Counted from the stretch's first letter, positions 51,746 through 61,158 are shown. The stretch: 64,000 nucleotides of DNA from Halobacteriales archaeon QS_1_68_17 (GCA_003021105.1 PXRG01000031.1:61138-125137); one strand, 5' to 3'. Program-made: numbers and translations. The notes: generated by a model from the letters alone, not told the origin.

Positions 51746-52075
51746 CTACCCGTCCCCGCGGTCGACGCGGTGCCCCCATAACCCGGGGTACTTGCGGACG
51801 GTCACGTCCCCCTCGACGCGTGTCTGGCAGGCCAGCCGAAGCCCCGACGCCGGGTCGTGGGGCGGGACCGAGAGCCGCGCCGACTCCCGGGCCGTCCGGT
51901 CGCTGACCGCCCCCTCGACCGCGACCGCGCAGGTCCCGCAGGTCCCGTGGCCGCGACAGTTGATCGCACTCGAGCGGCCGTTGTGTGGCGACTCGCCGGC
52001 CGCCAGCAACACGTCGCGCAACACCGCGCCCTCCTCGCACTCGACGGTCGTGTCCCGGAACTCGACGGTCGGCAT
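51746..52075 (-). CDS. 2Fe-2S ferredoxin
   Basis: A 109-aa plant-type ferredoxin that carries electrons in the cytoplasm. The cluster ligands are in NCRGHGTCGTCAVAV and the later LACQTRVEGDV. The pattern Cys-x4-Cys-x2-Cys...Cys is complete. It begins MPTVEFRDTTVECEEGAVLR. It is one of several ferredoxin paralogues typical of haloarchaea; the redox partner is not known. Confidence 0.92.
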   Translation of the reverse strand: MPTVEFRDTTVECEEGAVLRDVLLAAGESPHNGRSSAINCRGHGTCGTCAVAVEGAVSDRTARESARLSVPPHDPASGLRLACQTRVEGDVTVRKYPGLWGHRVDRGDG

Positions 52076-52122
52076 ACCCGGGTCTCGGGACCGGACGGAC
52101 AAAGCCGTTGCCCGCCCCGGCA

Positions 52123-52521
52123 CTACCCGAGCGACTCGCGGAGCCGCCTGCCCCACCCGGCGTAGATCAGCAGATACGAGATCACGTACCCCTCCGCGAG
52201 GAGGACGATCCCGACCAGTTCGACCGTGCCCGGCGTCGCACCGAGCCAGCCGGCGCCCGCCCGCGCGGCCGTCGCCACCAGCCAGAACAGCAAAACGCCG
52301 ACGACGAACTCCTCCAAAGCCCCGACGTTCCGGTCGGAGGCGACGAACTCGACGCCGGCCGGCACGGCGAGGGCGGCGGCCGCGACGGCGACCTGCCAGG
52401 CGGGCCGGGCCGGGTCGAGCCAGACCGTGTTGACCGAGAACAAAAGCGGGAACAGGCCGAGCGCAACCCGGAAGGTAACCCCGACGAACCGGCGTGCGAC
52501 CCACTGGTCGTCCGCGGCCAT
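52123..52521 (-). CDS. Small integral membrane protein
   Basis: A 132-aa protein from ATG 52521 ([20 protein letters not shown]) with four hydrophobic helices ([74 protein letters not shown]). No family recognised. The frame runs on upstream without a stop for over 100 codons through the 9-bp repeat, but the composition there changes and an ATG start at 52521 is most plausible. Confidence 0.72.
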   Translation of the reverse strand: MAADDQWVARRFVGVTFRVALGLFPLLFSVNTVWLDPARPAWQVAVAAAALAVPAGVEFVASDRNVGALEEFVVGVLLFWLVATAARAGAGWLGATPGTVELVGIVLLAEGYVISYLLIYAGWGRRLRESLG

Positions 52522-52680
52522 GTCTCCGCCGTCGGCTGATGGTCCCCTAACTTTTCCGCTCTCGGCCGGCTCTTTGCGGGTCTGCATGGCTCCGGGTGGC
52601 TCTCCCCGGTTCCACGTCCGGGTCGCTCCGGCGGTTTCCGCGTTCGGGCACCGTCCGCGATTCCACGCGGTCCGCGCGGC

Positions 52681-52788
52681 TCCCGTGGGTCCCGCGAGTC
52701 CCGTGGCTCCCGTGGGTCCTGTGGGTCTCGTGGGCCCCGTAGGTCCTGTGGGTCTCGTGGGCCCCGTGGAGCCCGTGGGTCCCCTGAC
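52681..52788. repeat. 9-bp tandem repeat, about 12 units (consensus TCCCGTGGG)
   Basis: Twelve consecutive 9-bp units with consensus TCCCGTGGG run from 52681 to 52788 with scattered substitutions and no length change. On the minus strand, in the frame of the 52123 membrane gene, they read as Gly-Pro-Thr-type triplets ([18 protein letters not shown]), which is collagen-like. Two looser copies precede them at about 52662-52679. The tract lies between the DUF389 pseudogene and the membrane gene. Confidence 0.85.
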
Positions 52789-52810
52789 TCCGAGAGTCCG
52801 TTCCCGGGAG

Positions 52811-53603
52811 CTACCCCCGACTGCTGGACCGGTCGTAGTCGACATACCGGACCTGGACGGTCACGCGCTGGTCGGTCCGGTCCGCGATCCGGCGGGCGAG
52901 CACGTCCGGCAGGTCCGGGAACTCCCGGTCGGTCGTTTGCTGACCGCGACCGTGACGGTCGTCGGTTCGAACAGTGCCGCCGAGCCGCGGTACTCGACGG
53001 TGATCGCGGTGATCCCGAGCCCCCGGTATCGCTCCTCCTGGAGGACGTTCGAGGCCGCGGCGTTGACCGGCCGTTCGAACGACGCCTGCTCGTAGAACCC
53101 GGCCCCGGCTGCCAGCACGACCCCGAGGACGACGAGGCCGGTGAGTCCGAGGACCACGGCCCGTCCCGGGGCGGGAGCCGAGAACAGCCCCTCCTCGGGG
53201 TCGTCGGACCGGTAGTCCAGGTACAGCAACGTGGCGTACGCGCGGCGTTGGCGACGACGGTCAGCGTGAGCAACACGACCGCCCCGACCCCGACGGTGAA
53301 CTCCCGCCAGGCAATACCGATGCCGGCGGCGGCGGCCGTCGGGATCAGCGCCGCGGCGAGGTGCTCGAAACTGGCGCACTCCGCGTCCAGCGAGACGGTG
53401 TAGACGCTCCTGTCGAACCCCGCGGCCTCCAGGTCGTCCAGCACTTGCTCGACGGCGTCGGCCGGCACCACAAACTGGACGACGTACCGCCCGTCCTGGT
53501 CGGCGGCCCCCTCCGTCACGATGTACCCGAACTGCCGGTCCCGGAGTTCGTCGAGGATCAGGTCGTGCTGGTCCTCGGGGACCGAGATCTGGAGCAATCG
53601 CAC
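52811..53603 (-). pseudogene. DUF389 family membrane protein, decayed
   Basis: Pieces of a DUF389 protein in three frames. Frame 1 from GTG 53603: VRLLQISVPEDQHDLILDEL to DAECASFEHL, then directly ALIPTAAAAGIGIAWREFTV; about 150-170 residues of the membrane domain normally between these are gone. Near 53235 the frame shifts (AYATLLYLDYRSDDPEEGLF) and continues to VAVSK; near 52945 it shifts again to DREFPDLPDVLARRIADRTD, ending at TAG 52811-52813. At least one large deletion plus two frameshifts make it a clear pseudogene. Confidence 0.85.
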
Positions 53604-53868
53604 ACGGCCGGTACGCCGCCCGCGTGGGAAAACCTGGTTCAGGACAGCCAGAATACCATACTGAGGATACGTGTTGCTCGCCGGACACGCGATCGATCCG
53701 GCGAGACCTGACGGTTGACGTATGGATCGGAGCCGCCGGGTCGAGTTCCCGCCGACCGGATTCCGGAATTCGCCCCTGCCGACCGGCCCGGGGTACGCGG
53801 TAGCGCACGGGGAGCGGACGGGAGCGACGATCGAAACGGCTTTCGGCCCCGGGGTGCTCGCGCCAACC

Positions 53869-54045
53869 ATGAGTTCCTGGATCCCGTCGGCAACGGTCTA
53901 CCTGCTGCTCGCGGGGTTCGGCGGCCTCCTCGCGCTGTTCGGGTACGCGACGGGCAATCCCGTGGCGCTCGGGTTGGGACTGGGCGTCCTCGGGGGCGGG
54001 GGACTGGGGTACGTGTTCCGCAGGAAGGGCATCATCGGGCCGTGA
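53869..54045 (+). CDS. Very small membrane protein
   Basis: A 58-aa protein from ATG 53869: MSSWIPSATVYLLLAGFGGL, then a second hydrophobic stretch VALGLGLGVLGGGGLGYVF and a basic end RRKGIIGP. Two-helix small membrane proteins are widespread in haloarchaea. An in-frame ATG at 53722 would add a 49-residue Pro/Gly-rich leader that is unlikely to be coding. Confidence 0.65.
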   Translation: MSSWIPSATVYLLLAGFGGLLALFGYATGNPVALGLGLGVLGGGGLGYVFRRKGIIGP

Positions 54046-54148
54046 AGGCACCGGCTCTCCGGATCGGCCGGGTCGTTCGCGGCGCTCGCGGTCGGGTACC
54101 GCCCTGCCGGGACGAACACTGATACCGGATGACTCCGTTGCCGGGGAC

Positions 54149-55615
54149 ATGGGACACCTCGCCATCGACCTGGGTGCCAACGGCGGCAAAGCGTACGTCG
54201 GCCGGTTCGACGGGGGCCTGACCGTCGACGAGGTCCACCGGTTCGACAACCGTCCCGTCGAGCGCGGCGGCCGGTACGTCTGGGACGTCGAGCACCTCCT
54301 GTCGGGGATCGTCCGGAGCATCGAGCGGGCCGACGCCCGGGGTGCTGTCGAAACCGTCGGGATCGACACCTGGGGGGTCGACTTCGGCCTGCTGGCCGAC
54401 GGGTCCTTGCTCCGGGCCCCGACCTCCTACCGGGACCCCGCGGTCACCTCGACGCGCGATGAGATCCTCGACCGGCTGACCCGCCGGGAGATCTTCGAGG
54501 CGACGGGTATCAACCACTGGAACACGCCGAACACGCTCTGGCAGTACCACCACCTCGTCACCCGTGAGCGGGAGACCTTCGAAGCGGCCGACCGGCTGTT
54601 GATGACCCCGCAGTTGCTCTCCGTTCTCCTGGGCGGCCGGCCGGCGGGCGAGCGGACCATCGCGTCGACGACCCAGATGCTCGACCCGCGGTCGGGGACC
54701 TGGGCCGAGGGGCTGCTCGACGAACTCGACCTCCCGACGGGGCCGCTGCCGGCGGTCGAACCCGCGGGCGCGACCCTCGGGACGCTCGATCCGGACATCG
54801 CCGGCGACACGGAGAGCACGCCGGAACTGGTCTCGACGGCCAGCCACGACACTGCCGCGGCCGTGGCCGCGCTCCCGTTCGCCGGCGAGGGACGGCTGTT
54901 TCTCAGCACCGGCACCTGGTTCATCCCGGGCGTCGAACTCGACGCCCCGCGCATCGACGACCGCGCGTTCGCCGCCGGCGCGTCGAACGAACTCGGCGTC
55001 GACGGCAGCGTGCGCTTTCTGAAGAACGTCACCGGCTTCTTCCTGCTGGAGGAGTGCCGGGAGGCCTGGGACGGGACCGGCCCGCTCGCGTACGAGGAAC
55101 TGGTCGCGGCCGCCCGCGAGGCGGAGCCGTTCGGCCCGCTGGTCGACCCCGACGCCGACCGGTTCGACATCGAGGGCGAGATGCCCGCGCGCATCCGCGC
55201 CTACTGCGAGGCGACCGGCCAGCGCCCGCCCGGCGACCGCGGCGAACTGACCCGGTGTATCTTCGAGAGCCTGGCGACCAGGACCGCGCTGGCCGTCGAG
55301 GAACTGCTGGACGTCGCGGGCGTCGACGCCGACCGCCTCCACCTGGGCGGCGGCGGCGTCCGGAACGACCTGTTTTGCGAACTCCTCGCGTCGGCGGTCG
55401 GCCGCCCCGTGTTCGCCGGCCCGGCCGACGCGACGGCTATCGGCAACGTCCTCACCCAGGCGGTGGCGACCGGCGCGCTCGACGACGTGGCGACCGGGCG
55501 CGAATACGTCCGCGAAGCGTTCGCCCCGACGGAGTACGAACCGGGCCGGGAGGCCGGGTGGGCCGACGCGAAATCGCGGATGCGGGACCTGCTGGCGAAC
55601 CCGCCGGAATCGTAG
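54149..55615 (+). CDS. rhaB: FGGY-family carbohydrate kinase (rhamnulokinase-like)
   Basis: Phosphorylates a deoxyketose such as rhamnulose using ATP. A 488-aa kinase: HLAIDLGANGGKAYVGRF (phosphate 1), VGIDTWGVDFGLL, NTPNTLWQYHHL, ASHDTAAAVAALPF and HLGGGGVRNDLFCELLASAV (adenosine motif). TWGVDFGLL is typical of the RhaB branch. No isomerase or aldolase is next to it, so the sugar is inferred. Confidence 0.85.
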   Translation: MGHLAIDLGANGGKAYVGRFDGGLTVDEVHRFDNRPVERGGRYVWDVEHLLSGIVRSIERADARGAVETVGIDTWGVDFGLLADGSLLRAPTSYRDPAVTSTRDEILDRLTRREIFEATGINHWNTPNTLWQYHHLVTRERETFEAADRLLMTPQLLSVLLGGRPAGERTIASTTQMLDPRSGTWAEGLLDELDLPTGPLPAVEPAGATLGTLDPDIAGDTESTPELVSTASHDTAAAVAALPFAGEGRLFLSTGTWFIPGVELDAPRIDDRAFAAGASNELGVDGSVRFLKNVTGFFLLEECREAWDGTGPLAYEELVAAAREAEPFGPLVDPDADRFDIEGEMPARIRAYCEATGQRPPGDRGELTRCIFESLATRTALAVEELLDVAGVDADRLHLGGGGVRNDLFCELLASAVGRPVFAGPADATAIGNVLTQAVATGALDDVATGREYVREAFAPTEYEPGREAGWADAKSRMRDLLANPPES

Positions 55616-56114
55616 GTCGACGCGGACGCCCGTCGCCACCGACTGGACCCAAGCTAACAAAATTAATTGTATAAATGGCCGTTCGGTCGCCAACAGAATT
55701 GCGGCGGCGGTCGACCGGTCGCGCTGGCCGGTTTTCCGGTCGCTCGGATCGGTTGAATGGCCGAAACAGGCTCTATCGAGGTCGAAAAAGATCACGATCG
55801 GTCCCCCGCGAGCGCCCCGCGGCCGTCCCGGCGGGACGGACGGTTCTCACCATCGCTATTCCGGGACTAGACCCCGATATTCCGGGGAAAACGCCTCCTA
55901 TCGACCGTTTCTCTCCGCGATCCGTCGCGGTCGCGGTCGTCCGTGGCTCCCCTGGCGCTCTCGTCCAAATATTACAATAAAATATATTCAATATCGGTGT
56001 CGGCGGCTCGCTCCCCCGCGCTGGATCGCCCCGGACCGGCCGTTACGGGCATAGTAGTGTAATCCACGGTCGCCCGGAGTTCGCCAGAGCGGAACGACCG
56101 GGCCGGGCGCGTGC
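55616..56114. other. Intergenic region between the sugar kinase and the second IclR gene
   Basis: 499 bases between two convergent genes. An AT-rich patch AACAAAATTAATTGTATAAATGG is at 55656-55678, and another (AATATTACAATAAAATATATTC) at 55969-55990. A 101-codon frame from 55675 is Arg/Ser/Pro-rich and non-acidic, so probably not a gene. The AT-rich patches may be terminators or promoters of an unseen small RNA. Confidence 0.4.
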
Positions 56115-56882
56115 TTACTGCGTCGCCCGTGCGATCTCCGATTCGAGGGCCTCGCCGGCCGACAGGAGCACGTCGGCGACGGCGTCCCGGAACTGGTCTT
56201 TGCTCTCGCGGTAGGCCGGGGCCGAGACGTGGAGCGCGCCGAAGACCCGGCCGTCGGGGTACCGGACAGCCGTCCCGACCGACCGCATCCCCTCGACGAA
56301 CTCCTGGTCGACGACCGAGTAGCCCCGCGACCGGATCGCCTCGAGTTCGTCGAACAGGGCGTCGCGGTCGGTGATCGCCCGCTCCGAGGGCGACGAGAGG
56401 CCGCGGTAGTCGAGGATTTCCGCGACCCGGTCGTCCGGATAGGCCGCGAGCATCGCCTGCCCGGAGGCGGTCGCGTGCATCGGTCCGTCCTCGCCGATCC
56501 GGAAGGTCGCGCCGCCGACGTTCGCCGCGTTGTACAGCAGGATCGCGCGGCCGTTCTCCTCGACCGCGAACCCCGACTCGTCGCCGACCCGCTCGACCAG
56601 GTCGTCGACCGCCGCCCGGGCGAGGTCGTACTCCGGTTTGCGCGTCCGGGCCTGTTCGGCGTACCCCAGCGTCCGCAATCCGACGTGGTAGGTCTCGCCC
56701 TCCTTGGTCACGAGGTCGTTCGCCCGGAGCGTCTGCAGGTGAGCGTAGACGCTGCTTTTCGCCCGTCTCGTCTCCGCGACCAGCTGGCCGAGCGTCGCGC
56801 CGCCGCGGTCCTTGATCCGGGCGAAAATCCCCAGCGAGGCGTCCGTCGTCTGCAGGATCGCCCCGTCGTTCGGTCGCTCCAT
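56115..56882 (-). CDS. IclR family transcriptional regulator (aromatic cluster)
   Basis: A 255-aa regulator with winged helix (GGATLGQLVAETRRAKSSVYAH, residues 27-48) and effector domain (AFAVEENGRAILLYNAANVG, ATASGQAMLAAYP, EFVEGMRSVGTAVRYPDGRV). It lies at the edge of the amidohydrolase-dioxygenase-HpaB group and most likely controls it. Its own promoter has a TATA box and a 17-bp palindrome immediately upstream, consistent with autoregulation. Confidence 0.9.
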   Translation of the reverse strand: MERPNDGAILQTTDASLGIFARIKDRGGATLGQLVAETRRAKSSVYAHLQTLRANDLVTKEGETYHVGLRTLGYAEQARTRKPEYDLARAAVDDLVERVGDESGFAVEENGRAILLYNAANVGGATFRIGEDGPMHATASGQAMLAAYPDDRVAEILDYRGLSSPSERAITDRDALFDELEAIRSRGYSVVDQEFVEGMRSVGTAVRYPDGRVFGALHVSAPAYRESKDQFRDAVADVLLSAGEALESEIARATQ

Positions 56883-56902
56883 GCGACGTCACCCCGTGCG
56901 GT

Positions 56903-56930
56903 AGATAATAAAAGTTCGCCCGTGGCGAAC
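56903..56930 (-). promoter_or_regulatory. IclR promoter with GTTCGCC/GGCGAAC palindrome
   Basis: GTTCGCC (56914-56920) and GGCGAAC (56924-56930) form a perfect inverted repeat with a CGT spacer, directly upstream of the leftward TATA box TTTTATTATC (56903-56912). IclR-type regulators bind such short palindromes. The remaining 250 bases up to the amidohydrolase end hold nothing clear, apart from a GTGCGA/TCGCAC pair near 56991-57016. Confidence 0.65.
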
Positions 56931-57185
56931 CGGGTGAGCCGATATCGGCCGGCCGTTCGCGGTTGTTCCCGAGTGCCGAACTTCGGGCGGTGTGCGATCC
57001 GACCGTCGCCGTTCGCACTCCTTCGCGGGGCGGCCGAGTGTGTCAGGGGTGTACGATTTCGGCGGAGGCCCGTCATAGGGGCGCGTACGGCCGCTGACGG
57101 ACGGTTCGGTTTTCGGAAACCCGGTCCGCTCGACGGTCGTCACACCCCGCTGGCCGGTCGACCCGTGATCCCCCGTCGCGGCGGC

Positions 57186-58760
57186 TCAGAACGCCCGGTA
57201 GACGACCTCGCCGTCGAAGACGGTCCCCGCGATCTCGGTGTCGGCGACGTGTGCCGGGCCCGCGAACGGGTCGCCGTCGAGGATCACCGCGTCGCCGAGC
57301 ATCCCGGGTTCGAGGGTCCCCTTCCGGTCCTCGGTGGCCTCGGCGTACGCGGCCCCGCGCGTGTACGCGGTCACGGCCTCGTCGACCGAGAGCCGCTGGG
57401 TGTCGTGGTCGGCGGTGACGGCGTGGCGGATGCCGTACAGCGGCCCGGGGGGCATCTTGTCGCTGCCGAACGCCAGGGGGATGCCGGCGTCGAGCACGTC
57501 GGCGAACCGGTTGTTTCGGGGCAGGTTCCCGGTCCCGAGGCGGGACTCGTAGAGGCCGCCCTCGGTCGACCACTGGAGGAAGTTCGGCTGCATGCTGGCG
57601 ACGACCCCGAGGTCCGCGATGCGGTCGAGCGCCTCGTCGGTCGCCAGTTCCAGGTGTTCGATCCGGAAGCGGTGGTCGTCGAGGTCGCACTCCTCGATCA
57701 CGGCCGCGTACTGGTCGACGACGACGTCGATGCCCGCGCCGCCGATGGAGTGGGTCGCCACCTGCGCGCCAGCGCGGGCTGCCCGCCGGTACCACTCCCG
57801 GAGCTGGTCGGCGTCGTTGACCATCGTGCCGCCGTTGCCGGGATCGTCGGCGAACTCGCCGTGGAGGTTGGCCGTCTGTGCCCCGATGGCACCGTCGGAG
57901 AAGGTCTTGATCCCGCCGATCCGGAGGCGGTCGTCGCCGAACCCGCGCGGGAGTTCGAGGTCGACCAGCGACTCGACCTGGTCGGCGCGGGCGTAGTAGG
58001 TGACCCGCAGGTCGAGTTCGTCGCGCCGCCAGGCGGCAAACAGCGCCTCCATGTCGACGCTGCCGGTCTCCCGGACCGCGGTCAGCCCCGCCATCGTCTG
58101 GACGGACGTGATGCCGAGTTCGTGACACCGGTCCGTGGCCGCCAGCAGCGCCTCCCGCGCCCGGTCGGGGTCGGGGTAGGAGGCGGCTTTGACCTCCCAG
58201 GCCGCGTCCTCGACGACCCGCCCGGTCGGCGTCCCCCCTTCCTCGATCACGTCCTCGTCGTTCGAGAAGGGGACGGTCTCCAGCGCCCGGGAGTTGACCG
58301 AGACGGTGTGGCCGTCGACCCGCGTGGCGGCGACGGGGTGGGCCGTGGTGATCGCGTCGAGTTCGTCCCGGATCAGGTACTCCCGCTCGCCGGCGGGCCA
58401 GGTGCTCTCGTCGTAGCTGAACCCCAGGACCCACTCGCCGTCGGGGGTCTCCGCGGCGTTCGATGCCAGCATGTCGAGGGCCTCCCGTCTCGTTTCGGCC
58501 GCCGAGAGATCCGTCTCCATCAGTTCGATGCCGATCGAGAAGAGGTGCGTGTGAGCGTCGTTGAACCCCGGCAGGACCGTCCGGCCGTCGAGGTCGACGA
58601 CCGCGGGGTCGGTCGCCGCGTCGGCCACCTCGTCGGCCGGGCCGACGGCCGCGACCCGGGACCCGCGAAACAGGACGCTCTCGGCGACGGTGCGGTCGTC
58701 GTCCATCACGCGAACCCGCCCGTCCCGCAACAGGAGTTCGGGCTCGTCGTACGCGCGCAT
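57186..58760 (-). CDS. Amidohydrolase family protein (YtcJ-like)
   Basis: A 524-aa metal-dependent hydrolase. VLPGFNDAHTHLFSIGIEL carries the HxH metal site at the end of the N-terminal beta-sandwich, and HSIGGAGIDVVVDQ, RIEHLELA, LAFGSDKMPPGPL and DAVILDGDPF belong to the barrel and closing sheet. YtcJ relatives include N-substituted formamide deformylases and aryl amide hydrolases. In this cluster it would hydrolyse an amide or imide before ring attack; the substrate is not proven. Confidence 0.88.
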   Translation of the reverse strand: MRAYDEPELLLRDGRVRVMDDDRTVAESVLFRGSRVAAVGPADEVADAATDPAVVDLDGRTVLPGFNDAHTHLFSIGIELMETDLSAAETRREALDMLASNAAETPDGEWVLGFSYDESTWPAGEREYLIRDELDAITTAHPVAATRVDGHTVSVNSRALETVPFSNDEDVIEEGGTPTGRVVEDAAWEVKAASYPDPDRAREALLAATDRCHELGITSVQTMAGLTAVRETGSVDMEALFAAWRRDELDLRVTYYARADQVESLVDLELPRGFGDDRLRIGGIKTFSDGAIGAQTANLHGEFADDPGNGGTMVNDADQLREWYRRAARAGAQVATHSIGGAGIDVVVDQYAAVIEECDLDDHRFRIEHLELATDEALDRIADLGVVASMQPNFLQWSTEGGLYESRLGTGNLPRNNRFADVLDAGIPLAFGSDKMPPGPLYGIRHAVTADHDTQRLSVDEAVTAYTRGAAYAEATEDRKGTLEPGMLGDAVILDGDPFAGPAHVADTEIAGTVFDGEVVYRAF

Positions 58761-58806
58761 ACCCGGTCTACCACCCGGTCGCGTAATAAAACAGGGGGGC
58801 CGCTCG

Positions 58807-59748
58807 CTACTCGCGTTCCATCAGTTCGTCGGCTTCGTCGTCGTCGGCCCCGCTGAACGGCCGGGTCTCGCCCCACCACGCGACCGCCTCGGGCAGGTCC
58901 TCCTCCGTCCAGGTGACCGGCTCCCAGTTGGGATCGAAGATGAGATAGCCCCCCGCGAACACCTCGATCTCGTTACCCGAGGGTTCGTCGTGGTAGAGGA
59001 ACATCGCCTGACTGATGCCGTGGTGGCCCGGCCCCTCGAGGATCTCGACGCCGTTGTCCTTGAGCACGTCGACCGCCCGGTAGAGTTCCCGCTCGGCCTT
59101 GAGGTAGTACGCGAGGTGGTTGAGCGCGCTCTCGTCGGCGTCGACGAACGCCACCTCGTGGACCAGCGGCGAGACGCTCAGCCAGGCCGCCGCGCGGTCG
59201 CCGTCGAGGACGAGCTGCTCGCGCAACTCGAACTCCAGGACCTCCCGGAACCACTCCGTCGAGGCGTCGACGTCGGGGACCTTGAGGTTCACGTGGTCGA
59301 TCCGGCGCACGCCGACGCCGCGGTCGACGTACACCTGCGGTTGGTTCTTGAGGTCCGACCGCTTCTCCGGGGGCACGTCGGCCCGCTCCATCTCGTGGTA
59401 GAGTTCGATCCGGTGGCCGCCGGGTTCGGTAAAGCGGATCGCCTCGCCCTGGCCCGGGTCGGCCCCGGGATCGAGCCACTCGACCTCGTGGCCCGCCCGC
59501 TCTATGCGGTCGGCGTACCGGTCGAGGTCGGCCGGCTCCTCCACCTGGAAGGCGACGTGCCCGACCGCGCTCTCTCCTGCCGGGACGAGCGCCAGCGTGA
59601 AGGTGTCCCAGTCGCCCCAGGCCCGCATGTAGATCCGCCCGTCCTCGCGGAGCGACTCTTCCATCCCGAGGACGTCGTGGAAGTGATCGCGGGACGCTTC
59701 GACGTCTGTACACCGCAGTTCGACGTGCCCGAGGGTGGCGATGCCCAT
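58807..59748 (-). CDS. VOC family extradiol ring-cleavage dioxygenase (catechol 2,3-dioxygenase-like)
   Basis: A 313-aa type I extradiol dioxygenase with two VOC modules (starts ATLGHVELRC and RRIDHVNLKV). The Fe(II) triad is visible in the second module: His152, His211 (ESALNHLAYYL) and Glu262 (GNEIEVFAGG), the same spacing as in XylE/HpaD-type enzymes. FLYHDEPSGNEIEVF matches the family signature. It should open the ring of a catechol or homoprotocatechuate. It faces the GS-like gene (same strand, 45 bases apart). Confidence 0.9.
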   Translation of the reverse strand: MGIATLGHVELRCTDVEASRDHFHDVLGMEESLREDGRIYMRAWGDWDTFTLALVPAGESAVGHVAFQVEEPADLDRYADRIERAGHEVEWLDPGADPGQGEAIRFTEPGGHRIELYHEMERADVPPEKRSDLKNQPQVYVDRGVGVRRIDHVNLKVPDVDASTEWFREVLEFELREQLVLDGDRAAAWLSVSPLVHEVAFVDADESALNHLAYYLKAERELYRAVDVLKDNGVEILEGPGHHGISQAMFLYHDEPSGNEIEVFAGGYLIFDPNWEPVTWTEEDLPEAVAWWGETRPFSGADDDEADELMERE

Positions 59749-59793
59749 ACGTGACGAGAAATGCCCCCGTTCCCTTATAGTTTGATCGCCGGA

Positions 59794-61158
59794 TCAGAAC
59801 GTCCGGACGAACTGGTCGATCTCCGCCCCGGTGGCCTCTTCGGCGGTCGCGGCGTCCTCGAGGGCCTCGAACTGGCTGCGCTTGACCTCGACGTAGGACT
59901 CGAAGAGGCGCTCGCCCATCGCCTCGCGGAGCACGTCGTCGGCTTCGAGTTCGTCGACGGCCTCCCCGAGGTGGGCCGGGACGGGTTCGATCCCCATCTC
60001 CGCGCGTTCCGCCTCGGAGAGCACCGCCGGGTTGTAGTCCAGCGGTTCGCCGGGATCGAGTTCCCGTTCGATCCCGTCGATCCCCGCCGCCAGGATCCCC
60101 AGCAGAGCGATGTAGGGGTTCGAGGTGTTGTCGGAGGCCTTGAACTCGATGCGCGCCCCGTCGGGCGAGTTCAGCGACGGCACCCGGACCATACACTCCC
60201 GGTTGTCCGGTCCCCAGGCGGTAAAGGCCGAGGCGATGTTGTTGGGTACGAGGCGCTTGTACGACAGCGTGGTCGGCGCGGTCAGGGCGACCAGCGCCCG
60301 GCCGTGTTCGAGGACGCCGCCGACGAAGTGGCGGTTGAGGTCGGAGACGGCGTAGCCCTCGCCCAGGTCGGTCCCGCCGCCCTCGCCGTAGAAGGCGTTC
60401 TCGCCGTCCTGCCACAGCGAGACGTTCAGGTGACAGCCCACGCCGGGGACCTCCGGGGCCGGCATCGGCGCGAACGTGGCGTGTTTGCCGTGGTTGCTGG
60501 CGACGCCCTTGATGGTCTGCTTTTTGAGCACCTGCAGGTCGGCCGCCGCGACGCCCGTCCCGTGTTCGATCACCAGTTCCTGGTGGCCGGGGCCGTACTC
60601 GGGGTAGTACATCTCGGGGTGCATGCCCTGGGCGCGGAGCGCGCCCATCATCTCGTGGACGATGCCGTGGGTGGCCTGCATCCCGTCGGCCGAGAACACC
60701 GGCGTGTCCGCCGGCGGGACGAGGTCGCCGTCGTCGGTCTCCTCCAGGAGGTAGAACTCGCTCTCGAAGGAGGCCACCGGCGTGTACGCGCAGTCGGCGA
60801 CGAACTCCCGGAGACGGGTCCGCGGGTCCGCGTCGAACGGCTCGCCGTCCAGGCCCGCCAGGTCACACAGCATGACCGCCCCCCCGTCGGCGTAGGGCAA
60901 CCGCCTGAACGTCTCCGGGTCGGGGTGCATCGTGAACTCGCCGGAGACGCCGAAGACGCCGCCCGGAACCGGTCTGTCGAGCGCGTTGAACGACATGAGG
61001 ATGGCGGGGAAGTTGTCGCCCTCGTCTATCACGTCGGCCACCTCGTCGGCCGGAACCACCCGCCCCCGCGGGATGCCGGCGTTGTCGACGAACAGCATCC
61101 GTACCGATTCGACGTCCCCGGTCTCGCACGCGTCGATGACGTCTGACTTGCTAGGCAT
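59794..61158 (-). CDS. Glutamine synthetase family ligase (gamma-glutamyl ligase type)
   Basis: A 454-aa GS-fold enzyme: the usual ASFESEFYLLEE, GPGHQELVIEHGTGV, KHATFAPMPAPEVPG, GCHLNVSLWQDGENAF and RVPSLNSPDGARIEFK carry the metal and ATP sites. The sequence diverges from ordinary glutamine synthetase (short N-terminal domain, FMPAPEVPG). In aromatic clusters such enzymes attach glutamate to an amine (for example gamma-glutamylanilide or glutamylpolyamine synthetase). Start ATG 61158 or 61164. Confidence 0.85.
   Translation of the reverse strand: MPSKSDVIDACETGDVESVRMLFVDNAGIPRGRVVPADEVADVIDEGDNFPAILMSFNALDRPVPGGVFGVSGEFTMHPDPETFRRLPYADGGAVMLCDLAGLDGEPFDADPRTRLREFVADCAYTPVASFESEFYLLEETDDGDLVPPADTPVFSADGMQATHGIVHEMMGALRAQGMHPEMYYPEYGPGHQELVIEHGTGVAAADLQVLKKQTIKGVASNHGKHATFAPMPAPEVPGVGCHLNVSLWQDGENAFYGEGGGTDLGEGYAVSDLNRHFVGGVLEHGRALVALTAPTTLSYKRLVPNNIASAFTAWGPDNRECMVRVPSLNSPDGARIEFKASDNTSNPYIALLGILAAGIDGIERELDPGEPLDYNPAVLSEAERAEMGIEPVPAHLGEAVDELEADDVLREAMGERLFESYVEVKRSQFEALEDAATAEEATGAEIDQFVRTF

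Noticed and set aside
52681..52788. CRISPR-like array
   Set aside because: The 9-bp units are contiguous with no spacers, so it is a simple tandem repeat. No CRISPR repeats or cas genes were seen anywhere in the window.
55675..55980. 101-codon frame after the sugar kinase
   Set aside because: Arg/Ser/Pro-rich composition and an AT-rich element directly at its start rather than 25 bases upstream.
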